Position numbers and translations under genes: made by a program | Part shown: one piece after another, positions 31,582-45,645 of the stretch | How positions within the stretch are numbered: the stretch's first letter is position 1 | Layout of the letters: each line of letters opens with the position of its first letter | Source: Acetobacter syzygii | Lineage (GTDB): Bacteria; Pseudomonadota; Alphaproteobacteria; Acetobacterales; Acetobacteraceae | DNA length: 64,000 bases | Direction of reading: 5' to 3' | Assembly: GCF_000964225.1 (NCBI RefSeq) | Contig: NZ_BAMZ01000005.1 | Span: forward strand, 62,001 to 126,000 | Notes under the pieces: generated by a model | The model's input: the letters and a program-made list of their open reading frames with translations, nothing else | Databases searched by the model: none | Told to the model about the DNA's origin: nothing

Positions 31582-33185
31582 GAGGGCAGGGGGCCAGGCT
31601 TTTCGCTTCCAGGCTTATGCTGGGGGCCTGTCTGTTGTCCGTGCTGGCAGGGTGTGACATGGCGCCACGTTATAAACCCGCCACGTTCATTTACCCGGAT
31701 AACTGGCAAGGTGGTGGCGTAATGCAGCCTGCTGGTGGTGCGAACACCATGCTTGATCAACGGTGGTGGACTGTACTGGGTGACCCGGAGCTGAATGCTC
31801 TGGAAGAGCAGGCTATGCGGCTGAACCCGGATTTGCAGGCGCAGGCGGAGGCTTTTCTGCAAGCTCGTGATCTGGCGATGGAGGCCAAATCCAAACTGTA
31901 TCCGCAGATTGGGGGTATGGCAGGTGGGGCCAAGTATAAAGGGTCCGACCATCGTCTGTGGCGTGGTGCGGGGTCAACAGGGCCAATGTACATGTCATCC
32001 GAGCAATATTCGGGCACGGCAACGTGGGAGCCGGATTTCTGGTCTGCCATTCGGAACAAAACCCGTATGGCCAAGCAGAATGTGCAGGAGCGTGCGGCGG
32101 ATTATGCCGCAGCCCGCCTGAGCTTACAGGCGGAACTGGCAAGCGATTACGTTTTGCTGCGTGGTTTGGATGCGCAGGATGCCGTGTACCGGGATTCCAT
32201 CCGGTACTACAAAACGGCGGTGCAGATCACCAATATGCGCCTGTCCGGGGCCATTGCGCCGGGTATGGATGTCTCGCGCGCGGAGGCGCAGCTCTACGCC
32301 ACGCAGGCGCAGGAGACTGACATTTTAACCCAGCGTGATGTTGTGGAACATGCCATAGCCATACTGGTCAATCAGGCTCCGGCAGCGTTCCATATTGCAC
32401 CAGTAGACAGGCTGGGGTTTGTGCAGGGGCCTCTGCCGGTTGCCCTGCCTTCTACACTGCTGGAACGTCGGCCCGATATTGTGGCGGCCGAGCGGCGGAT
32501 GGCGCAGGCTAACAGAGCTATTGGGGTCTCCCGCGCAGCTTTTTATCCGCACATTACCTTTAATGCCATGACGGGGTTTATGGATAACGGCTTTGATCTC
32601 GCCTCATTATCCAACTCCATGTACCAGTTTGGCGCGCAGGCGCTTCTGCCACTTTTTCAGGGTGGTTTACGGCGGGCGGACCTCCAGCGGAGCTGGTCGC
32701 AGTACCGCGAAAAGGAAGACCTCTATCGCAGCACTGTTCTGGATGCCTTCAAGGAGGTTGAGGATGGGCTGACGCGGGTTAACCGGCTTAAAGTGCAGGT
32801 TGGTCAGCAATCCAGTGCGGTAGATGCTGCTGTACGCACGCAGGGCATGACCATGGCCCTTTATACAGGGGGGCTGACCAATTATCTGGATGTCGTTGTG
32901 GCGCAGGTCGCAGCCCTGAATGCGCGTATAGCACTGGTGCAGACATGCACACGGGCCGTTCAGTCCCGCGTGGAACTGATTCGCGCACTGGGCGGAGGGT
33001 GGTCGCGCCAGCAGCTCCCACAGGGGGATAGTGTGCTTATGCCGTTCAAGCCTTTGCAGTACAGCAATCTGCGGCAGGCACCTGCTGCGGGGGGTATTTC
33101 CACCGTGCGTGACCCGGCAAGTCTGGACCTGAGTGCCGGTACAAAAACACGTGCACGACTTGACAGTCGCGCTACACACAGGTAA
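31578..33185 (+). CDS. RND efflux outer-membrane lipoprotein (NodT/OprM family)
   Basis: A 535-residue outer-membrane factor. The signal peptide ends in the lipobox VLAGC, giving lipid-modified Cys26, followed by MAPRYKPATF. The mature protein has the two repeats of the TolC-like fold, with WWTVLGDPELNALEEQAMRLNPDLQAQAEAFLQAR and later IGVSRAAFYPHITFNAMTGFM, RRPDIVAAERRMAQANRA and SYRDSVLDAFKEVEDGLT-like segments. It makes the exit channel of the tripartite pump. The start overlaps the adaptor stop. The C-terminal end is unusually long and low-complexity beyond the channel domain (LRQAPAAGGISTVRDPASL). A promoter-like element for rplK lies within its last codons. Confidence 0.93.
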   Translation: MRGQGARLFASRLMLGACLLSVLAGCDMAPRYKPATFIYPDNWQGGGVMQPAGGANTMLDQRWWTVLGDPELNALEEQAMRLNPDLQAQAEAFLQARDLAMEAKSKLYPQIGGMAGGAKYKGSDHRLWRGAGSTGPMYMSSEQYSGTATWEPDFWSAIRNKTRMAKQNVQERAADYAAARLSLQAELASDYVLLRGLDAQDAVYRDSIRYYKTAVQITNMRLSGAIAPGMDVSRAEAQLYATQAQETDILTQRDVVEHAIAILVNQAPAAFHIAPVDRLGFVQGPLPVALPSTLLERRPDIVAAERRMAQANRAIGVSRAAFYPHITFNAMTGFMDNGFDLASLSNSMYQFGAQALLPLFQGGLRRADLQRSWSQYREKEDLYRSTVLDAFKEVEDGLTRVNRLKVQVGQQSSAVDAAVRTQGMTMALYTGGLTNYLDVVVAQVAALNARIALVQTCTRAVQSRVELIRALGGGWSRQQLPQGDSVLMPFKPLQYSNLRQAPAAGGISTVRDPASLDLSAGTKTRARLDSRATHR

Positions 33186-33188
33186 GCG
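33160..33188 (+). promoter_or_regulatory. Candidate promoter for rplK-rplA
   Basis: A perfect -35 TTGACA at 33160-33165, 17 bases, then TAAGCG at 33183-33188 as a poor -10. It overlaps the end of the efflux lipoprotein gene. It is the only good -35 before rplK and would make the ribosomal genes independent of the efflux operon. Confidence 0.4.
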
Positions 33189-33290
33189 CGCCTTTCCTGA
33201 TCGGAACGCGGGAGGTCCCTGCCAGCATTTATATGTCGGTGGGAATCGTTAAGAACCGCGGTCCGGGTACATTTTTAAGGAGTCCCGGAT

Positions 33291-33725
33291 ATGGCCAAAA
33301 AAGTTGTTGGCTACATCAAGCTTCAGATTCCCGCTGGTAAAGCCAACCCTTCTCCACCGGTTGGTCCGGCACTGGGTCAGCGCGGTCTGAATATCATGGA
33401 ATTCTGCAAGGCATTTAATGCCAAGACCCAGGGGCTTGAACCTGGTATGCCGATTCCTGTGGTGATCACCGCTTATGCTGACCGTACGTTCAGCTTCATC
33501 ACCAAAACCCCGCCGAACACCTACTTCCTGCTCAAGGCAGCCAAAATTTCCAAAGGCAGCCCGACGGTTGGCAAGGGCGGCACCGTGGGTAAGGTGACCA
33601 TGGATCAGCTGCGTGAAATTGCTGCTCAGAAGCAGCAGGACATGAACGCAAACGACATTGATGGTGCCGTGCGTATGCTGGTCGGTTCTGCCCGTTCCAT
33701 GGGTATTGAAGTGGTGGAAGGCTAA
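33291..33725 (+). CDS. rplK: 50S ribosomal protein L11
   Basis: A 144-residue protein with the N-terminal [25 protein letters not shown], a proline-rich loop that binds the GTPase-associated centre of 23S rRNA, and a C-terminal rRNA-binding domain ([27 protein letters not shown]). AAGGAG lies ahead of the ATG. L11 with its rRNA site is where RelA senses uncharged tRNA and where thiostrepton binds. In most bacteria secE-nusG lies just before it; here the efflux operon does. Confidence 0.98.
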   Translation: MAKKVVGYIKLQIPAGKANPSPPVGPALGQRGLNIMEFCKAFNAKTQGLEPGMPIPVVITAYADRTFSFITKTPPNTYFLLKAAKISKGSPTVGKGGTVGKVTMDQLREIAAQKQQDMNANDIDGAVRMLVGSARSMGIEVVEG

Positions 33726-33729
33726 GATC

Positions 33730-34422
33730 ATGGCACAGAACAAGCGTCTTGCGGCTGCTCGCGCCAAGGTTGTTGCTGGTAAGGCATATGCTCTGGACGA
33801 AGCTGTTGCTCTGGTAAAAGGCAACGCGACAGCCAAGTTTGATGAAACGGTTGAAATTGCCCTGAATCTGGGCATTGACCCGCGTCATGCTGACCAGATG
33901 GTTCGTGGTTTTGTGTCCCTGCCTAACGGCACGGGCAAGACCCTGCGTGTTGGCGTGTTTGCACGTGGCCCCAAGGCTGAAGAAGCCAAGGCTGCTGGTG
34001 CGGACGTTGTTGGCGCAGAAGACCTGATGGAGCAGGTGCAGGCTGGCGAAATTGCTTTCGACCGCTGCATTGCAACCCCGGATATGATGGCTCTGGTGGG
34101 TCGTCTGGGTAAGATCCTCGGCCCACGTGGGCTGATGCCGAACCCCAAGCTGGGCACCGTGACCATGGACGTTAAGGGTGCCGTTCTGGCAGCCAAGTCC
34201 GGTCAGGTTGAATACCGGGCGGAAAAAACCGGTATTGTTCATGCAGGTGTTGGTAAGGCATCTTTTGGTGCAGACAAGCTGGCAGAAAACGTGCGCGCAT
34301 TTGTTGATGCCGTGCAGAAGGCCCGCCCTGCTGGTGCCAAAGGCACCTACCTGAAGAAGGCTGCCCTGACCTCCACAATGGGTCCTGGCGTGCAGCTGGA
34401 TGTCTCTGCCTTCGCAGGCTGA
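33730..34422 (+). CDS. rplA: 50S ribosomal protein L1
   Basis: A 230-residue protein starting at the ATG at 33730 ([31 protein letters not shown]), four bases after rplK. Conserved blocks are [54 protein letters not shown] and [21 protein letters not shown]. It forms the L1 stalk of the large subunit and in many bacteria also represses its own operon by binding the mRNA leader. An in-frame extension back to 33658 lies inside rplK and is rejected. Confidence 0.98.
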   Translation: MAQNKRLAAARAKVVAGKAYALDEAVALVKGNATAKFDETVEIALNLGIDPRHADQMVRGFVSLPNGTGKTLRVGVFARGPKAEEAKAAGADVVGAEDLMEQVQAGEIAFDRCIATPDMMALVGRLGKILGPRGLMPNPKLGTVTMDVKGAVLAAKSGQVEYRAEKTGIVHAGVGKASFGADKLAENVRAFVDAVQKARPAGAKGTYLKKAALTSTMGPGVQLDVSAFAG

Positions 34423-34703
34423 GTAAGAATGTTGCCGGGCTGCTCTTCGTGGGTAGTCCGGTGCATGAAGGAGTGGTTTACCACTTCTTATACCTGTCCG
34501 AGACCACACGTGACTTGAGTTCTTAATAAGCCCTATGGGGCTGGCGGGTGGTAAGACGGGGATGCTGGTTAGGCTGAGAATTTTCGGCAGTGCCAGATAT
34601 TCCGTTTATCAAGGACAGGCGAGCGGGTTCTGTTTGTTGCAGAATCTAAAGGGCAACCCGTTCTGTCAGGTTTAAATCTGATGGAACAAGACGGAGACGG
34701 GAT
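34423..34703 (+). promoter_or_regulatory. Leader and intergenic region before rplJ (probable L10 leader)
   Basis: These 281 bases hold no gene. Imperfect hairpins are visible, such as GAAGGAGTGGTTTACCACTTCTT near 34467. In many bacteria this space carries the L10 leader RNA, bound by the L10(L12)4 complex to repress rplJ-rplL. Position and length fit, but the kink-turn core was not confirmed by folding. GGAGACGGGA just before the rplJ TTG is the ribosome binding site. Confidence 0.45.
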
Positions 34704-35222
34704 TTGGACCGTACGGAAAAGAAGGCCCTTGTTGCCTCTCTGGCCGCCGTGTTCGCCGAAACGTCCATGGTTGTGGTTACCCGTAATAACGGGTTGACCG
34801 TGGCTGATGTGACGGATCTGCGGCGCAAGGTGCGGGCAGCGGGTGCAAACTACAAGGTTGCTAAAAACCGGCTGGCAACTCTCGCCCTGGATGGGACCCA
34901 GTTCAGCGGCATCGCGCCGCTGCTGACGGGGCCGACCGCGCTTGCGTGGGCGGACGAACCTGTATCAGTGGCGAAGGTGATCGTTGAGTTCGCCAAAACC
35001 AATGACAAGCTTGAGCTGCTTGGCGGTTCTCTTGGTTCTCAGGTACTCGATGTAGCTGGAATCAAGGCTCTGGCCGAGCTGCCGTCGCTCGACACGCTGC
35101 GCGCGCAGCTCGTGGGTCTTATCTCCACGCCCGCTACGCGCATCGCCAGTGTTGTTCAGGCGCCGGCTGGCCAGCTTGCACGTGTTTTTGGGGCCTATGC
35201 CAAAACGGGTGAAGCTGCCTGA
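34704..35222 (+). CDS. rplJ: 50S ribosomal protein L10 (TTG start)
   Basis: A 172-residue protein beginning at TTG 34704: MDRTEKKALVASLAAVFAE, then TSMVVVTRNNGLTVADVTDLRRKVRAAG and YKVAKNRLATLAL. The C-terminal helix that holds L7/L12 dimers is QLARVFGAYAKTGEAA. TTG has GGAGACGGGA seven bases upstream and starts exactly where the family begins, with no ATG or GTG to replace it. L10 is the base of the L7/L12 stalk. A rare start codon in such a highly expressed gene fits autogenous translational control. Confidence 0.96.
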   Translation: MDRTEKKALVASLAAVFAETSMVVVTRNNGLTVADVTDLRRKVRAAGANYKVAKNRLATLALDGTQFSGIAPLLTGPTALAWADEPVSVAKVIVEFAKTNDKLELLGGSLGSQVLDVAGIKALAELPSLDTLRAQLVGLISTPATRIASVVQAPAGQLARVFGAYAKTGEAA

Positions 35223-35320
35223 CCACACAATCCCAAATTGGGGTGTGTACAAGAAATACGCGTAGCCTTTGTGTGAAGGTTGCGTTTTGCTAACCAGTGT
35301 TTATATTAGGAAGTCTGACT

Positions 35321-35695
35321 ATGGCTGATCTTGCTAAGCTTGTTGACGAACTGTCCGCTCTGACCGTTCTTGAAGCTGCTGAACTTTCCAAGCTGCTCGA
35401 AGAAAAGTGGGGCGTTTCCGCTGCTGCTCCTGTTGCAGTTGCTGCTGCTGCTCCGGGCGCTGCTGCTGCTCCTGCTGAAGAGCAGACCGAATTCACGGTT
35501 ATTCTGGCCGCCGCTGGCGAAAAGAAGATCAACGTGATTAAAGAAATCCGTGGCATCACGGGTCTGGGTCTGAAAGAAGCTAAGGACCTGGTTGAAGGCG
35601 CTCCGAAGACTGTTAAGGAAGGCGTCAGCAAGGACGAAGCTGCCAAAATCAAGAAGACTCTTGAAGATAACGGCGCAACCGTCGAAGTTAAGTAA
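35321..35695 (+). CDS. rplL: 50S ribosomal protein L7/L12
   Basis: A 124-residue acidic protein. The N-terminal dimerisation region is [30 protein letters not shown]. An alanine/proline-rich hinge follows ([20 protein letters not shown]), then the C-terminal domain with [25 protein letters not shown] and [21 protein letters not shown]. Four or six copies on L10 recruit the translational GTPases. It starts at ATG 35321; the in-frame ATG at 35297 is too early. A 213-base gap with a long hairpin separates it from rpoB. Confidence 0.98.
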   Translation: MADLAKLVDELSALTVLEAAELSKLLEEKWGVSAAAPVAVAAAAPGAAAAPAEEQTEFTVILAAAGEKKINVIKEIRGITGLGLKEAKDLVEGAPKTVKEGVSKDEAAKIKKTLEDNGATVEVK

Positions 35696-35840
35696 GATTG
35701 CCTTGATCTCAACCAAACTGGTTGGGGGAAAGGAAATTGAGGTTCTCGGGTGGGGGTGTATACCTCTGCCCGTTTGCCTGTTTCAGGTTGATCTGGAGCA
35801 GGTAGCCGGGTAAATCCGGTTTGGTTTTGGCCGAAATAGG

Positions 35841-35884
35841 TCGGACCATCAGGCTCGCGGCAGACCACGAGCCTGATGGTCCGA
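35841..35884 (+). promoter_or_regulatory. Perfect 17-bp hairpin between rplL and rpoB
   Basis: Arms at 35841-35857 (starting TCGGACCATC) and 35868-35884 are exact complements with a ten-base loop. No T-run follows; AGATAAGGGCGGGGCAGGAG leads into the rpoB start at 35909. E. coli has an attenuator and an RNase III cleavage site in the same gap, so an RNase III processing hairpin or partial attenuator is the likely role. Confidence 0.75.
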
Positions 35885-35908
35885 GATAAGGGCGGGGCAG
35901 GAGCGACG

Positions 35909-38900
35909 ATGAACGCAATCACCAAATCGTTCACAGGACGGAAGCGGATTCGCAAGAGTTTCGGGCGGATTCCCGAAATCGCCCCGATGCCGAACCTGAT
36001 AGATGTGCAGCGCGCGTCTTACGAGACGTTTCTTCAGGCCAATGTGTCGCCTGATGCGCGTATGCCCACGGGTTTGCAGGAGGTTTTTCGCTCCGTATTC
36101 CCAATTAATGACTTCGCAGGGCGTGGTCGTCTTGAATTCGTCAGCTACGAATTTGAAGATCCCAAATACGATGTTGAAGAGTGCATTCAGCGCGGTCTGA
36201 CATTCTCGGCACCGCTCAAAGTTATTCTGCGCCTGATCGTGTGGGATGTGGATGAGGACACGGGGTCCCGTTCCATTCGCGACATCAAGGAACAGCCGGT
36301 ATACATGGGCGACATGCCGCTCATGACCGATAACGGTACATTTATTGTCAATGGTACCGAGCGCGTGATTGTCAGTCAGATGCACCGGTCTCCCGGTGTG
36401 TTCTTTGATCATGACAAAGGCAAAACGCATTCTTCGGGCAAATATCTGTTTGCCGCGCGGGTGATTCCTTACCGTGGTTCGTGGCTTGACTTCGAATTTG
36501 ACGCCAAAGACCTGCTGTACGTCCGTATCGACCGTAAGCGTAAGCTGCCCGTCACCACCCTGCTGTATGCTTTGGAAGGTGCCGCATCCGCTGCTGCACG
36601 CAAAGCCAAGCTGGCCGAAGGTGGGGATGTGGATGCTCTGGATATTCAGGGCATGGATGCCAACGAAATTCTTGGCTACTTCTACGATACGGTAACCTTC
36701 ACTAAATCCGCCAAAGGGTGGGCCCGTCCGTTTGATGCGGATTCTTTCCGTGGTCTCAAGCTGCTGGCACCTCTGGTGGATGCGGAAACGGGTGAAGTCG
36801 TTGCAGATGCTGAAACAAAGCTGACCGCACGCCTCGTTCGCAAAATTGCTGAAAAAACCCGTGAAGTGCTGGTGGGTGAAGTTGATCTGATTGGGCGCTT
36901 TATTGCGCACGATATGGTCAACATGAACACGGGTGAAATTTACGGTGAAGCTGGTGAGGAAATCACCGAAGCGCGTCTCGCTGCTCTGGAAGAAGCCGGT
37001 ATTAACGAGCTGCCGGTACTGGCGATAGATTCCGCCAAAGGGCCGTGGATCCGTAATACGCTGACCGTAGATAAAAACAGCGGCCGTGATGAGGCGCTGA
37101 TCGATATCTACCGCGTTATGCGCCCGGGTGAGCCGCCAACGGCAGAAACTGCAGAAGCCATGTTGCAGGGGCTGTTCTTTGATGCGGACCGTTACGACCT
37201 GTCGGCCGTTGGTCGTGTCAAAATGAACATGCGTCTGGACATTGATGTGCCAGATACTGTGCGTGTTCTGCGCAAAGACGATATTCTGCGTACCATCAAG
37301 GTTCTGTGTGACCTGAAAGATGGTCGTGGTCAGATTGATGATATTGATAATCTGGGTAACCGTCGTGTTCGCTCCGTGGGCGAACTGATGGAAAACCAGT
37401 ATCGCATTGGTCTGCTGCGTATGGAACGCGCCATTCGTGAGCGCATGGGGTCTGTGGATATTGATACGGTCATGCCGCATGACCTGATTAATGCCAAACC
37501 TGCTGCTGCTGCTGTGCGTGAGTTCTTTGGTTCTTCCCAGCTCAGCCAGTTCATGGATCAGACCAACCCTCTGTCGGAAGTCACGCATAAGCGTCGTCTT
37601 TCAGCGCTTGGGCCAGGTGGTCTGACGCGTGAACGCGCTGGGTTTGAAGTTCGTGACGTTCACCCAACTCATTACGGTCGTATTTGCCCGATTGAAACGC
37701 CTGAAGGCCCGAACATTGGTCTGATCAACTCTTTGGCAACCTACGCCAAGGTTAATAAATACGGCTTTATTGAAACGCCTTATCGTCTGGTTAAAGACGG
37801 TGTTCTGCAGGACGGCTGGAAGTACCTCTCCGCAATGGAAGAGGAAAAGCTGGTTGTTGCTCAGGCCGATGCCGAGGTGAATGATCAGGGTGTCCTGACC
37901 AATGACCTGATTTCGGTTCGTCGTAATGGTGACTTCCGTCTGGTGCCGCCGACCGAAGTGACGGCGTGTGACGTTTCTCCCAAGCAGCTTGTGTCGGTTG
38001 CTGCCGCACTCATCCCGTTCCTTGAGAACGATGACGCGAACCGTGCGCTCATGGGTTCCAACATGCAGCGTCAGGCTGTGCCGCTGGTGCGCTCCGATGC
38101 TCCGCTGGTTGGTACAGGTATGGAAGCCGCAGTTGCCCGGGATTCCGGGGCAACCATCGTAGCCAAACGCAACGGTATTGTGGACCAGATTGATGGTGCG
38201 CGTATTGTTGTGCGTTCCACCGATGCTTCTGGCGCCACGCAGGGTGTGGATATTTACCGTCTGCGCAAATATTCGCGTTCCAACCAGTCCACCTGCATTA
38301 ACCAGCGTCCGCTGGTCCATGTTGGTGATCAGGTAAGTGTGGGTGATATTATTGCCGATGGTCCATCCACGGAGCTGGGTGAACTGGCTCTGGGTCGTAA
38401 CGTGCTTGTCGCGTTTATGCCGTGGAATGGTTACAACTTCGAAGACTCCATCCTGATTTCCGAACGGATTGCCAAGGATGACGTCTTTACCTCGATCCAT
38501 ATCGAGGAATTCGAAGTCATGGCACGTGATACCAAGCTGGGTCAGGAAGAAATCACACGCGACATCCCTAACGTTGGGGAAGAAGCGCTGCGCAATCTCG
38601 ACGAAGCCGGCATTGTTTATGTGGGTGCAGAGGTTAACCCTGGCGATATTCTGATCGGTAAGGTCACACCAAAGGGTGAAAGCCCGATGACACCGGAAGA
38701 AAAACTTCTGCGTGCCATCTTCGGTGAAAAAGCTTCTGATGTGCGGGATACTTCTCTGCGTCTGCCGCCTGGCACAACAGGCACCATTGTTGATGTTCGT
38801 GTCTTCTCCCGCCGTGGCGTGGATAAGGACGAACGCGCCATGGCCATTGAGCGTGCAGAAATTGAACGTCTTGCCAAAGACCGTGATGACGAGCGTGCTA

Positions 38901-40081
38901 TTCAGGAGCGTTCTTTCTACAGCCGTCTGCGGGAAAAACTGCTCGATCAGACTGCCGGTGCAGGCTACAAAGGCATTCGTTCCGGCACGGTGATCACGCA
39001 GGAAGTTCTGGACGAACAGCCTCGTCCGACCTGGCGCCATATTGTGGTGACCTCTGATAGCGTTATGGCGGAGCTGGAAACCCTGCGGCGTGAATTTGAT
39101 GCGGCCATTGCCCGTATTCAGGCGCGCTTTGAAAGCAAGGTTGAAAAGCTCCAGCGTGGTGATGAGCTGCCGCCGGGCGTGATGAAGATGGTCAAGGTAT
39201 TTGTTGCCGTTAAGCGTAAGCTTCAGCCGGGCGATAAAATGGCCGGTCGTCACGGGAACAAGGGTGTTGTTTCCCGTGTGGTTCCAGTTGAAGATATGCC
39301 GTTCCTTGAAGACGGCACGCCTGTTGATCTGGTGCTGAATCCGCTGGGTGTGCCATCACGTATGAACGTGGGGCAGATTCTGGAAACCCACCTGGGCTGG
39401 GCCTGTGCCAACATTGGTCGTGGAATTGGTGAACTGGTGGATGATTACCAGCGCACCGGCGAAAAACGTCAGGATCTGCTGGATCGTCTGAAAGACGTTT
39501 ATGGCGATAAGGTCTATGAAGACGCAATTGCCGACATGAACAATGACGAACTGGTGGAACTGGCAAACAACCTGCGCAAGGGTGTGCCCATTGCAACGCC
39601 AGTGTTCGATGGTGCGTCTATTCCCGATATTGAAGCCATGCTGGAAAAAGCAGGCGTTAATAAATCTGGTCAGTCGCAGTTGATTGACGGGCGGACGGGC
39701 GAGCACTTCGAACGTAAGACGACCGTTGGTTACATCTATATGCTCAAGCTGCATCACCTTGTTGATGACAAAATCCATGCTCGTTCCATTGGGCCATACT
39801 CGCTTGTTACGCAGCAGCCGCTGGGTGGTAAGGCGCAGTTTGGTGGTCAGCGGTTCGGGGAAATGGAAGTCTGGGCGCTGGAAGCTTACGGTGCTGCCTA
39901 CACGTTGCAGGAAATGCTGACCGTGAAGTCGGATGACGTGTCTGGCCGAACAAAGGTTTATGAAGCAATCGTGCGCGAACAGGATGACTTTGAAGCCGGT
40001 ATTCCGGAAAGCTTTAACGTGCTGATCAAGGAACTCAAATCCCTTGGTCTGAATGTGGAGCTGGAGCAGGGGGCTAACTAA
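35909..40081 (+). CDS. rpoB: DNA-directed RNA polymerase subunit beta
   Basis: A 1390-residue beta subunit, the usual length for the group. The start ATG at 35909 has GGAGCGACG in front. The rifampicin region at about 541-572 is wild type: [20 protein letters not shown] with Gln, Asp and His, followed by [12 protein letters not shown] with the Ser equivalent to E. coli Ser531. Active-site and switch blocks include [19 protein letters not shown] and [18 protein letters not shown]. At the C-terminus [22 protein letters not shown] and [26 protein letters not shown] complete the family pattern. rpoC follows after 93 bases. Confidence 0.99.
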   Translation: MNAITKSFTGRKRIRKSFGRIPEIAPMPNLIDVQRASYETFLQANVSPDARMPTGLQEVFRSVFPINDFAGRGRLEFVSYEFEDPKYDVEECIQRGLTFSAPLKVILRLIVWDVDEDTGSRSIRDIKEQPVYMGDMPLMTDNGTFIVNGTERVIVSQMHRSPGVFFDHDKGKTHSSGKYLFAARVIPYRGSWLDFEFDAKDLLYVRIDRKRKLPVTTLLYALEGAASAAARKAKLAEGGDVDALDIQGMDANEILGYFYDTVTFTKSAKGWARPFDADSFRGLKLLAPLVDAETGEVVADAETKLTARLVRKIAEKTREVLVGEVDLIGRFIAHDMVNMNTGEIYGEAGEEITEARLAALEEAGINELPVLAIDSAKGPWIRNTLTVDKNSGRDEALIDIYRVMRPGEPPTAETAEAMLQGLFFDADRYDLSAVGRVKMNMRLDIDVPDTVRVLRKDDILRTIKVLCDLKDGRGQIDDIDNLGNRRVRSVGELMENQYRIGLLRMERAIRERMGSVDIDTVMPHDLINAKPAAAAVREFFGSSQLSQFMDQTNPLSEVTHKRRLSALGPGGLTRERAGFEVRDVHPTHYGRICPIETPEGPNIGLINSLATYAKVNKYGFIETPYRLVKDGVLQDGWKYLSAMEEEKLVVAQADAEVNDQGVLTNDLISVRRNGDFRLVPPTEVTACDVSPKQLVSVAAALIPFLENDDANRALMGSNMQRQAVPLVRSDAPLVGTGMEAAVARDSGATIVAKRNGIVDQIDGARIVVRSTDASGATQGVDIYRLRKYSRSNQSTCINQRPLVHVGDQVSVGDIIADGPSTELGELALGRNVLVAFMPWNGYNFEDSILISERIAKDDVFTSIHIEEFEVMARDTKLGQEEITRDIPNVGEEALRNLDEAGIVYVGAEVNPGDILIGKVTPKGESPMTPEEKLLRAIFGEKASDVRDTSLRLPPGTTGTIVDVRVFSRRGVDKDERAMAIERAEIERLAKDRDDERAIQERSFYSRLREKLLDQTAGAGYKGIRSGTVITQEVLDEQPRPTWRHIVVTSDSVMAELETLRREFDAAIARIQARFESKVEKLQRGDELPPGVMKMVKVFVAVKRKLQPGDKMAGRHGNKGVVSRVVPVEDMPFLEDGTPVDLVLNPLGVPSRMNVGQILETHLGWACANIGRGIGELVDDYQRTGEKRQDLLDRLKDVYGDKVYEDAIADMNNDELVELANNLRKGVPIATPVFDGASIPDIEAMLEKAGVNKSGQSQLIDGRTGEHFERKTTVGYIYMLKLHHLVDDKIHARSIGPYSLVTQQPLGGKAQFGGQRFGEMEVWALEAYGAAYTLQEMLTVKSDDVSGRTKVYEAIVREQDDFEAGIPESFNVLIKELKSLGLNVELEQGAN

Positions 40082-40087
40082 CGGTGA

Positions 40088-44350
<4,263 letters not shown>

Positions 44351-44374
44351 AATACTGAGGCAGGCCGTGTTAAT

Positions 44375-44409
44375 AAAAAAGGTCGGAGCATTGCTCCGGC
44401 CTTTTTTTA
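44375..44409 (+). terminator. Intrinsic terminator after rpoC
   Basis: AAAAAAGGTCGGAGC and GCTCCGGCCTTTTTTT form a stem with one G-T pair and a short loop, ending in a run of seven T's. It ends the rplJ-rplL-rpoB-rpoC transcript. Confidence 0.93.
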
Positions 44410-44450
44410 TGTGTGGGGAGTGGGAGAGTGAGAGAATCGCGGGGTAAAGC

Positions 44451-44479
44451 TTGACTTCCTGCGGGGGTAGCGGTAGTTA
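44451..44479 (+). promoter_or_regulatory. Candidate promoter of the str operon
   Basis: TTGACT at 44451-44456, 17 bases, then TAGTTA at 44474-44479. It follows the rpoC terminator and lies about 214 bases before rpsL, so it is well placed for the str-S10-spc-alpha transcript. A GC-rich stretch next to the -10 is a feature of stringently controlled promoters. Confidence 0.5.
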
Positions 44480-44692
44480 GCAGCCCTCAGCTCTGCTCAT
44501 CTATGTGGATGAGTGAAGCACTCAGGTTCTCTGTATGAGTTTTAGCATGCGGTTGGCTTCCGGGGGGAAGCGGAGCCGGATGCCGATATAGCCCCATTCG
44601 GGTTGTTACCTGATGGGATCTTTTTAATGAAAGTCGGCAGTCGCAGGGAATGCGGTTGGCCGACCGAACTGTGTAAGGATCGGGAAAGGCGC
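44480..44692 (+). promoter_or_regulatory. Untranslated leader before rpsL
   Basis: About 210 bases with no gene after the proposed promoter. A small hairpin is visible (CTCATC at 44496-44501 with GATGAG at 44508-44513), and a second GC-rich region lies at 44560-44590 (GCTTCCGGGGGGAAGC type). A site for autogenous control by a ribosomal protein is possible but not shown. The real rpsL start has GGGAAAGGC just before it. Confidence 0.4.
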
Positions 44693-45064
44693 ATGCCGAC
44701 CATCAACCAGCTCATTGCCAAGGGGCGTAAGCCTGCGGTTAAGCGGAACAAAGTGCCCGCTCTGCAGGGATGCCCTCAGAAGCGCGGTGTTTGCACCCGC
44801 GTTTATACGACGACACCGAAAAAGCCTAACTCCGCACTGCGTAAAGTTGCCAAGGTGCGTCTGACGAATGGCTATGAGGTGGTTAGCTATATTCCTGGTG
44901 AAGGTCACAACCTTCAGGAGCATAGTGTTGTGCTTATCCGCGGCGGTCGTGTGAAGGACTTGCCGGGTGTTCGTTACCACATCCTTCGCGGTGTTCTCGA
45001 TACGCAGGGTATCGCCAAGCGGCGTCAGCGTCGTTCGCTGTATGGCGCCAAGCGTCCGAAATAA
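44693..45064 (+). CDS. rpsL: 30S ribosomal protein S12
   Basis: A 123-residue protein starting [20 protein letters not shown]. The decoding-centre loop [22 protein letters not shown] has the wild-type Lys43, and [14 protein letters not shown] has the wild-type Lys88 and Pro91, so no classical streptomycin-resistance change is present. [15 protein letters not shown] is also standard. It is the first gene of the str cluster. The in-frame ATG at 44603 would add 30 residues not found in S12. Confidence 0.99.
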   Translation: MPTINQLIAKGRKPAVKRNKVPALQGCPQKRGVCTRVYTTTPKKPNSALRKVAKVRLTNGYEVVSYIPGEGHNLQEHSVVLIRGGRVKDLPGVRYHILRGVLDTQGIAKRRQRRSLYGAKRPK

Positions 45065-45075
45065 GAGGAAGTTAA

Positions 45076-45555
<480 letters not shown>

Positions 45556-45645
45556 TCCGTGAAAGTTCTGCTTTCCCTCTTGTCGAGGGATTGAGGCGCT
45601 TATAACAACTGCATCCCGGATATTTTTTGGGGCATGGAGTAAACA

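Noticed and set aside
35849-39253. Long minus-strand open frames opposite rpoB (for example 35849-37588 and 37601-39253)
   Set aside because: They are mirror images of the strongly biased codon use of rpoB. Their products are His/Asn/Thr/Gln-rich with no family features.
44410-44692. A tRNA or riboswitch in the space before rpsL
   Set aside because: No cloverleaf, TTC loop or CCA-type end, and no known riboswitch core was recognised by eye. Kept only as a leader.
44693-45064. Antibiotic-resistance changes in S12 and RpoB
   Set aside because: S12 Lys43 and Lys88 and the rifampicin region of RpoB are wild type by eye.
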